Below are positions 43,417 to 48,724 of a stretch of 48,724 nt of DNA, piece by piece. The notes beneath the pieces are model-generated. The model ran no database searches and was not told where the DNA came from. It saw nothing but the letters and a program-made list of their open reading frames with translations. Numbering within the stretch: position 1 is the stretch's first letter; every line of letters starts with the position of its first letter. A program made the position numbers and the translations under genes. Origin of the DNA: Ramlibacter sp. (lineage in GTDB: Bacteria; Pseudomonadota; Gammaproteobacteria; Burkholderiales; Burkholderiaceae_C); NCBI GenBank assembly GCA_030695945.1, contig JAUYOG010000017.1:1-48724 (forward strand), given 5' to 3'.

Positions 43417-43493
43417 TGTCATTGCGGGCTTGACCCGCAATCCACTGCAGGCACGAGCGCCACCATGGATGCCGGGTCGAGCCCGGCATGACA
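43417..43493. repeat. Paired-hairpin REP-like element
   Basis: Two hairpins, ATTGCGGGC/CCCGCAAT (43421-43441) and ATGCCGGGT/CCCGGCAT (43469-43489), are enclosed by TGTCAT (43417-43422) and ATGACA (43488-43493). This matches the common bacterial repeat that reads 'TCATTGCGGGC...GCCCGGCATGACA'. It separates the permease from the haemoglobin gene and contains a spurious in-frame ATG for the latter. Confidence 0.82.
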
Positions 43494-43502
43494 ATACGAC
43501 CC

Positions 43503-43892
43503 ATGCAAACCGATGTGACGCCTTTTGACATGATCGGCGGCGAAGCCAGGGTTCATGCACTGGTCGAGCGCTTCTACGACCTGATGGACCTCGAGCCGGC
43601 GTACGCCGCGTTGCGTGCCGTGCATGGCAGCGACCTGGCTAAGGCCCGGCAACACCTGTTCTGGTTCCTCTGCGGCTGGCTCGGCGGGCCGCAGCATTAC
43701 ACCGATCGTTTCGGCCACCCGCGCCTGCGCGCGCGCCACATGCCGTTCCCCATCGGCATCCTGGAGCGGGACCAGTGGCTGGCCTGCATGGACCAGGCCA
43801 TGGAAGAAACCGGCGTCCCGCAAGCTTTGCGCGAACGCCTGAAGGAGAGCTTTTTCCAGACGGCCGACTGGATGCGCAACACCCACGGCTGA
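43503..43892 (+). CDS. Group II truncated haemoglobin
   Basis: A 129-residue globin with the motifs FDMIGGEARVHALVERFYDL, WFLCGWLGGPQHYTDRFGHP and RLRARHMPFPIG, where the His of RARH is the proximal haem ligand and the Trp-rich G-helix region is typical of group II. Such globins bind O2 and NO and have been linked to NO or oxidative-stress handling; the presence of nirK in the window fits this loosely. I start at ATG 43503; an ATG five codons earlier lies inside a repeat. Confidence 0.9.
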   Translation: MQTDVTPFDMIGGEARVHALVERFYDLMDLEPAYAALRAVHGSDLAKARQHLFWFLCGWLGGPQHYTDRFGHPRLRARHMPFPIGILERDQWLACMDQAMEETGVPQALRERLKESFFQTADWMRNTHG

Positions 43893-43924
43893 GTTCCTGG
43901 CCCGCCGGCGCGCCATGGTTGTGG

Positions 43925-43938
43925 TTGATCTAAAGCAA
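43925..43938 (+). promoter_or_regulatory. Candidate FNR-type site upstream of the copper-efflux region
   Basis: TTGAT-CTAA-AGCAA matches TTGAT-N4-ATCAA with one mismatch. A TATCCT -10-like hexamer (43960-43965) has its centre 31 bp downstream, as expected for a class II FNR-type promoter. The implied transcription start would fall almost on the ATG at 43972. Confidence 0.5.
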
Positions 43939-43971
43939 GCGGCGCCCTGTTGCCGGGCGTATCCTGTGGCC

Positions 43972-44373
43972 ATGGCACTCTCCAGGCGGCTTCGGCGCTG
44001 GCTATCCGGCGCACTGGGCGCGGCGATCCTGTTCACTCAGCTCGCCGTGGCCGCTTACGTCTGCCCGCCGTCCAATCCCGCGCACCCGGTGCCCGTGGCG
44101 ATGGCGGGCATGCCGGATTGCCATGAAGCGGAAGAAGGCACCCCCGCCCAGCCGCAACTGTGCAAGGCGCATTGCGCCAACGAGGCGCAATCCTCGGTTC
44201 GCGCCGCCTCGCCCGACCTGCAGCCGAACCCCGCTTCGGTCGCCCTGCTGCAGCGCGTGATCGAGCCGGTGGCGCCGGTCATGTTCGCGATCCCCCACGC
44301 GCGCGCCGCGCCGCTGGCGGATCCGCCGGACCCGCTGCCCCTGTACCTCTCTCTCCTCGTCCTTCGCAATTGA
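43972..44373 (+). CDS. Small secreted Cys/Met/His-containing protein upstream of copper efflux genes
   Basis: A 133-residue protein with a signal peptide or anchor (about 7-28, LSGALGAAILFTQLAVAA). The mature part has YVCPPSNP, MAGMPDCHEAEE and LCKAHCANE, giving four cysteines together with Met and His, which suggests periplasmic metal (copper) binding. It lies 68 bp upstream of the cusC-like gene on the same strand. I do not recognise a named family. Open codons upstream to 43915 overlap the FNR-type site and are unlikely to be translated. Confidence 0.68.
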   Translation: MALSRRLRRWLSGALGAAILFTQLAVAAYVCPPSNPAHPVPVAMAGMPDCHEAEEGTPAQPQLCKAHCANEAQSSVRAASPDLQPNPASVALLQRVIEPVAPVMFAIPHARAAPLADPPDPLPLYLSLLVLRN

Positions 44374-44441
44374 CCCCAGCCGGTCGCCGCGTGGGCTGAG
44401 GCCCGCGCACGCCTGGTACGTGGATTCGATTCGGAGGATTT

Positions 44442-45713
44442 ATGCGATCTCATTTGTCATTGGTATTGGCGCTGGCTTGCGCATTCGGGGTGGCCGGCGG
44501 CGCCGTCGCGCAGGACGCCGCCCTGGGCAGCAACGTCCAGGGCCTGCTCGAACACGCGCGCGCGCAGAACCCCGAGCTGGCCTCGATGCGGCTCGAGGCC
44601 GATGCCGCCGCGCAGCGGGTGCAGCCGGCGGGCGCCTTGCCCGACCCGGTGCTGCGGGTCGAGCTGATGAACGTGAACAACTATGGCAACGACGCGGGGT
44701 TCAACCTGTTGCCGAACAAGGTGGGCGAGACGCGCTACACGCTGATGCAGATGCTGCCCGCCTGGGGCAAGCGCGACCTGCGCCGCGACGTGGCCGCCGC
44801 CGACGTCCAGCAGGCCACGGCCCGCACGGCAGGGGCCTGGACCGAGCTGGCCATGAAGATCAAGACCGGCTACGCGCGCTATTACCTGGCGTCGCAGAAC
44901 GAACGGTTGACGCGCGAAATCCTGGACCTCATGGGGCGCATCGAGCAGATCGCGCAGGCGCGTTACTCGGGTGGGCTGGTGGCGCAGCAGGACGCCATCC
45001 GGGCGCAGATCGAACAGACCACGATGCGCTCCGAGCTGATCATGCTGGACGCGGAGAAGCGCCAGGCGCGCGCACGCCTCAACGCGCTGCTGGCACGCGA
45101 CGCGGCGGCGCCGTTGGCCGAACCGGTCGCGCTGCGGCCGCTGCCCGCCGTCACCGCGCTGGAAGCGGCCGCGCTGGCGCAACGCGCCCGGGCCCGCAAC
45201 CCGCAACTGGCGGCCGAGGACGCGCGGCTGCGCGGCGCCGAGAAGGGCCGCGAGCTCGCGCGCCGCAATCGTTACCCGGACGTGACATTGGGTATCACGC
45301 CCACGCAGATGGGCTCGCGCATCACCAGCTGGGGCGTGATGGTGGAGGTGAACATCCCGCTGCAGCAAACCACGCGCCGCGCCCAGGAGGCCGAGGCGGA
45401 GGCGATGGTGGGCGCCGCGCGCTCGCGCTCCCAGGCCGTGGCCAATCAGCTGGTGGGTGACCTGGGCGAGAACCTGGCGGCACTGGATGCCGCCCGCAGC
45501 ACCGAGGCTTTGGTGGCCAACCAGTCGCTGCCGCAATCCGAGTTGAGCCTGCGTTCGGCCATCGCTTCCTATGAAAACGGCAAGCTCGACTTCACGGCCT
45601 TGCTGGAAGCGCAGCGCCAGATCCGCAAGGCCCGGATGGACCGCCTGAAGGCCCAGGCCGAGGCGCAAATGCGCCTGGCCGAGATCGAACGCATCGTGGG
45701 AGAAGAACTATGA
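44442..45713 (+). CDS. cusC: TolC-family outer membrane channel of copper/silver RND efflux system
   Basis: A 423-residue protein with a signal peptide (about 1-23, VAGGAVAQ) and two outer-membrane efflux repeats rich in long helices (LLEHARAQNPELASMRLEAD; ALAQRARARNPQLAAEDARL). It forms the outer-membrane duct for the adjacent RND pump. A GGAGG ribosome site lies upstream. It overlaps the adaptor gene by ATGA (45710-45713). CusC/CzcC naming follows the neighbouring CusF-type copper motif. Confidence 0.9.
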   Translation: MRSHLSLVLALACAFGVAGGAVAQDAALGSNVQGLLEHARAQNPELASMRLEADAAAQRVQPAGALPDPVLRVELMNVNNYGNDAGFNLLPNKVGETRYTLMQMLPAWGKRDLRRDVAAADVQQATARTAGAWTELAMKIKTGYARYYLASQNERLTREILDLMGRIEQIAQARYSGGLVAQQDAIRAQIEQTTMRSELIMLDAEKRQARARLNALLARDAAAPLAEPVALRPLPAVTALEAAALAQRARARNPQLAAEDARLRGAEKGRELARRNRYPDVTLGITPTQMGSRITSWGVMVEVNIPLQQTTRRAQEAEAEAMVGAARSRSQAVANQLVGDLGENLAALDAARSTEALVANQSLPQSELSLRSAIASYENGKLDFTALLEAQRQIRKARMDRLKAQAEAQMRLAEIERIVGEEL

Positions 45714-47266
45714 AGACCTCGAACATCATCCTGGCCGTCCTCGTCCTGGGCGTCGTCGGCGCCGGCTCCTATTGGCTCGGCGGGCGCGCCCACCCGACGG
45801 GCAGCGACACCTCCGTGGCCGGGGCCGCCCCGGCATCGGCTGCAAGCGCGGCGAAAAAACCCAAGCTGCTGTACTACCGCAATCCCATGGGCCTGCCCGA
45901 CACTTCGCCCACGCCCAAGAAGGACCAGATGGGCATGGACTACATCCCGGTGTACGAGGGTGAAGACGAGGGCGCGGACAAGGGCGGCGCGAATCAGATC
46001 CGCATCAGCACCGAGAAGATCCAGAAGCTGGGCGTGAAGACCGAAGCCGCCGCCGTGCGCGCGCTCGGCAAGACCGTTCGTGCCGCCGGTCGCGTCGAGC
46101 CGGACGAGCGCCGTGTCTTTGTGATAGCGCCCAAGTTCGAGGGCTATGTCGAACGGCTGCACGTCAACGTCACGGGCCAACCCGTGGGCAGGGGCCAGCC
46201 CCTGTTCGAGGTGTACAGCCCGGAGCTGGTGTCCGCGCAGCGCGAGTACGCCATCGCCGCGCAAGGCGTGCGCGCGATGGAAGGCGCGGGCGGCGAGGCA
46301 CAGTCCGGCATGAAGCAGCTGGCCGACTCCAGCCTGGCACGGCTTCGCAACTGGGATCTGTCGCCCGAGCAGGTCGCGGCGCTGGTGAAGACCGGTGAAG
46401 CGAAGCGCACGATCACGTTCCGCTCGCCGGCCTCCGGCGTCGTGACGGAGAAGAAAGCGTTGCAGGGCATGCGCTTCATGCCGGGCGAGATGCTTTACCA
46501 GGTGACCGACCTCTCGTCGGTGTGGGTGATCGCCGATGTCTTCGAGCAGGACATCGCGCTCGTGAAGAACGGCGCCAAGGCGAACCTGCGCATCAACGCC
46601 TACCCCGGCAAGACCTTCGAGGGCCGGATCACCTATGTGTACCCGACGCTCAAGGCCGAGACCCGCACGATCCCCGTGCGCATCGAGCTCGCCAACCCCG
46701 GCCAGCTGCTCAAGCCGGCGATGTTCGCGCAGGTCGAGATCCAGTCCGGCGCCAAGGCGGCCGTCCTGACCGTGCCCGATTCCGCCGTGCTCGACAGCGG
46801 CACGCGCCGCATCGTGCTCGTGCAGGTGAAGGAAGGACGGTTCGAGCCGCGCGAGGTCAAGACCGGCGCGAGCAGCGACAACTACATCGAGGTGCGCGAG
46901 GGCGTGAAGGAGGGCGAGCAGGTGGTGGTGGCCGCCAACTTCCTCATCGACGCGGAGAGCAACCTCAAGGCCGCGATCGGCGGGATGGCCGCCGCGGGCG
47001 CCCAGGCGGCTCCGGCCGCTCCGGCGGCCGCCGCGAAAGTGGGGCACAAAGGGCAAGGCACGGTGGACGGCGTCGACGCCAAGGCCGGCACCGTGAGCCT
47101 GAACCACGGCGCCATCGCGTCGTTGGGGTGGCCGGCGATGACCATGGAGTTCAAGGCGGCCAACCCCGCGTTGCTGAAGGACCTGAAGCCCGGCACGTCT
47201 GTCGCGTTCGAGTTCGTGGAGCGCGGGGCCGGCGAATGGGTGATCACCTCGATCGCCCCGAAGTGA
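45710..47266 (+). CDS. cusB: RND efflux periplasmic adaptor with fused C-terminal CusF domain
   Basis: A 518-residue membrane-fusion protein. After an N-terminal membrane anchor (about 5-24) comes a heavy-metal-binding motif, [20 protein letters not shown] followed by [10 protein letters not shown] (about 55-85), then the barrel-sandwich, alpha-hairpin and beta-barrel domains of CusB. A low-complexity Ala/Pro linker (about 430-445) leads to a CusF-like OB domain (446-518) with copper/silver ligands H466, W474, M477 and M479. In E. coli CusF is a separate chaperone; here it is part of the adaptor. It is translated in coupling with cusC and followed by cusA. Confidence 0.93.
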   Translation: MKTSNIILAVLVLGVVGAGSYWLGGRAHPTGSDTSVAGAAPASAASAAKKPKLLYYRNPMGLPDTSPTPKKDQMGMDYIPVYEGEDEGADKGGANQIRISTEKIQKLGVKTEAAAVRALGKTVRAAGRVEPDERRVFVIAPKFEGYVERLHVNVTGQPVGRGQPLFEVYSPELVSAQREYAIAAQGVRAMEGAGGEAQSGMKQLADSSLARLRNWDLSPEQVAALVKTGEAKRTITFRSPASGVVTEKKALQGMRFMPGEMLYQVTDLSSVWVIADVFEQDIALVKNGAKANLRINAYPGKTFEGRITYVYPTLKAETRTIPVRIELANPGQLLKPAMFAQVEIQSGAKAAVLTVPDSAVLDSGTRRIVLVQVKEGRFEPREVKTGASSDNYIEVREGVKEGEQVVVAANFLIDAESNLKAAIGGMAAAGAQAAPAAPAAAAKVGHKGQGTVDGVDAKAGTVSLNHGAIASLGWPAMTMEFKAANPALLKDLKPGTSVAFEFVERGAGEWVITSIAPK

Positions 47267-47279
47267 CCGGACGGCTGCC

Positions 47280-48724
47280 ATGTTGAACAGAATCATCCAG
47301 TGGTCGGGGCGGAACCCCTTCCTCATCCTGCTCGCCACGCTTTTCATCGTGATCGGCGGTGTCGTCGCCGTGATGAAGACCCCGCTCGACGCGCTGCCCG
47401 ACCTCTCCGACGTGCAGGTCATCGTGTACACGGAGTATCCGGGCCAGGCCCCGCAGGTCGTCGAGGACCAGGTCACCTACCCGCTCACGACGGCGATGCT
47501 TGCCGTGCCCAAATCGAAGGTGGTGCGCGGTTTCTCGTTCTTCGGTGCGTCCTTCGTCTACGTGATCTTCGAGGACGGCACCGACATCTACTGGGCGCGC
47601 ACCCGGGTGCTGGAGTACCTGAACTTCGCGTCCGGCCGCCTGCCCAAAGGCGTAACCCCCACGCTCGGGCCCGACGCGACGGGTGTGGGCTGGGTGTACC
47701 AGTACGTGCTGCTGGCCAAGGAAAAGTCGCTGGCCGAGCTGCGCACCATCCAGGACTGGTATGTGCGCTACCAGCTTACTAAGGCGCACGGCGTGGCGGA
47801 AGTCGCGTCCATCGGGGGCTTCGTGCAGACCTACCAGGTCACCGTCGACCCGGTGAAGCTGCGCAGCTACGGCATCCCGCTGGCCAAGGTGTCGCAGGTG
47901 ATCCGCGATTCCAACCGCGATGTGGGCGGACGCGTCGTCGAGATGGCCGAGACCGAATACATGGTCCGCGGCAAGGGCTACCTGCGCGGCAAGAGCGACA
48001 TCGAGATGCTGGTCGTCAAGAGCATGGCCGGCACGCCGGTGCTGATCCGCGACATCGCCCGGGTCGAGCTCGCGCCTGACGAACGCCGGGGCCTGGCGGA
48101 GCTGAACGGCGAGGGAGAGGTGGTTTCCGGCATTGCGATGGCGCGCTATGGACAGAACGCGCTGGAAGTGATCGGCAACATCAAGGCCAAGGTCGAGGAG
48201 ATCTCCGGCGGCCTGCCGGCCGGCGTGACGATCGAGGCGGTGTACGACCGCTCCGAGCTGATCCACCGGGCCATCGACACCTTGACGCGCACGCTGATCG
48301 AGGAAAGCCTGATCGTGGCGGCCGTTTGCGTGATCTTCCTGCTGCACGTGCGCTCGGCTCTGGTGGCCATCCTGATGCTGCCGGTGGGTGTGCTCATCGC
48401 CTTCATCGCCATGCGGCTGCTCGGCATGAACTCCAACCTGATGAGCCTGGGCGGCATCGCCATCGGGGCGATGGTGGACGCCGCGATCGTGATGATCGAG
48501 AACGCCCATAAACATCTCGAGCGTTTGAAGCCCGGGGAGTCCCGGGTCGAACCGATCATCGCCGCCTGCCGCGAGGTGGGACCGGCGCTGTTCTTCTGCC
48601 TGCTCATCATCACCGTCTCGTTCCTGCCGGTGTTCACCCTGGAGGCGCAGGAAGGCAGGCTGTTCAAACCGCTTGCTTACACCAAGACGTTTGCCATGGC
48701 CGGCGCCGCGTTCCTGTCCATCAC
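47280..48724 (+). CDS. cusA: CusA/CzcA-family heavy-metal RND efflux pump (3' end cut by window edge)
   Basis: The first 481 residues of an RND transporter; the family is usually about 1,030-1,060, so less than half is present. After the first membrane helix ([20 protein letters not shown]) come the porter-domain segments [36 protein letters not shown] and [17 protein letters not shown]. The next membrane helices contain [20 protein letters not shown], the TM4 segment of heavy-metal RND pumps. It begins 13 bp after cusB and completes the cusCBA set, exporting Cu(I)/Ag(I) across the envelope. Confidence 0.95.
   Translation, partial: MLNRIIQWSGRNPFLILLATLFIVIGGVVAVMKTPLDALPDLSDVQVIVYTEYPGQAPQVVEDQVTYPLTTAMLAVPKSKVVRGFSFFGASFVYVIFEDGTDIYWARTRVLEYLNFASGRLPKGVTPTLGPDATGVGWVYQYVLLAKEKSLAELRTIQDWYVRYQLTKAHGVAEVASIGGFVQTYQVTVDPVKLRSYGIPLAKVSQVIRDSNRDVGGRVVEMAETEYMVRGKGYLRGKSDIEMLVVKSMAGTPVLIRDIARVELAPDERRGLAELNGEGEVVSGIAMARYGQNALEVIGNIKAKVEEISGGLPAGVTIEAVYDRSELIHRAIDTLTRTLIEESLIVAAVCVIFLLHVRSALVAILMLPVGVLIAFIAMRLLGMNSNLMSLGGIAIGAMVDAAIVMIENAHKHLERLKPGESRVEPIIAACREVGPALFFCLLIITVSFLPVFTLEAQEGRLFKPLAYTKTFAMAGAAFLSI

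Overview
The window is GC-rich, gene-dense DNA from a betaproteobacterium. The gene content (DUF3460-scpA, divergent metG/apbC, the box benzoyl-CoA pathway, DUF3305/DUF3306 formate dehydrogenase accessory genes) and the Comamonadaceae-style intergenic palindromes point to a Variovorax/Ramlibacter-like Burkholderiales chromosome. This placement is inferred from gene content only. I saw no tRNA, rRNA, CRISPR array, transposase or phage gene.

Layout. (1) 1-2494, minus strand: nadB (cut by the window edge), scpA and a DUF3460 gene. (2) 2696-9877, plus strand: six tightly packed genes related to hydrogenase-4 (hyfB, C, E, F, G, I). The large subunit has lost all four cysteines that would hold the NiFe site, and there are no hyfA or hyfH ferredoxin subunits, so this is an energy-converting-hydrogenase-related (Ehr) complex rather than a hydrogenase. 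(3) 9880-12523: a DUF1275 membrane protein, a small lipoprotein, and a three-cupredoxin copper nitrite reductase with its own terminator and FNR-type upstream sites. (4) 12846-16110: divergent housekeeping genes metG and apbC. (5) 16233-21675: the regulator boxR and boxC-boxB-boxA for aerobic benzoyl-CoA degradation, with five copies of a BoxR-like operator and an FNR-type site over the boxC promoter. (6) 21742-30271: a two-subunit NAD-linked formate dehydrogenase, DUF3305, DUF3306, a multi-cluster ferredoxin-like protein and a TorD-type chaperone. (7) 30282-33654, minus strand: a histidine kinase and an NtrC-type sigma-54 activator. (8) 33977-40625: a Tat-exported membrane formate dehydrogenase (fdhX, A, B, small lipoprotein, C, small periplasmic protein) and fdhD, headed by a candidate sigma-54 promoter with upstream dyads. 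(9) 40890-48724: an FtsX-type permease, a truncated haemoglobin, a small secreted Cys-rich protein and a CusCBA-type copper/silver efflux operon whose cusA runs off the window.

How it fits together. Ring opening by BoxC is known to release formate. A cytoplasmic NAD-linked formate dehydrogenase lies immediately downstream of boxCBA on the same strand, which suggests that formate from benzoate is turned into NADH and CO2. A second, periplasm-facing formate dehydrogenase, its accessory genes and a dedicated two-component system follow. FNR/Dnr-type sites near nirK, boxC and the copper-efflux region suggest a facultative lifestyle with oxygen- or NO-responsive control.

The items most worth a second look are the NiFe-less Hyf-like complex, the box/formate dehydrogenase coupling, the BoxR operator set with its FNR overlap, the sigma-54 control region of the fdh operon, and palindromic repeats that have entered coding or start regions.
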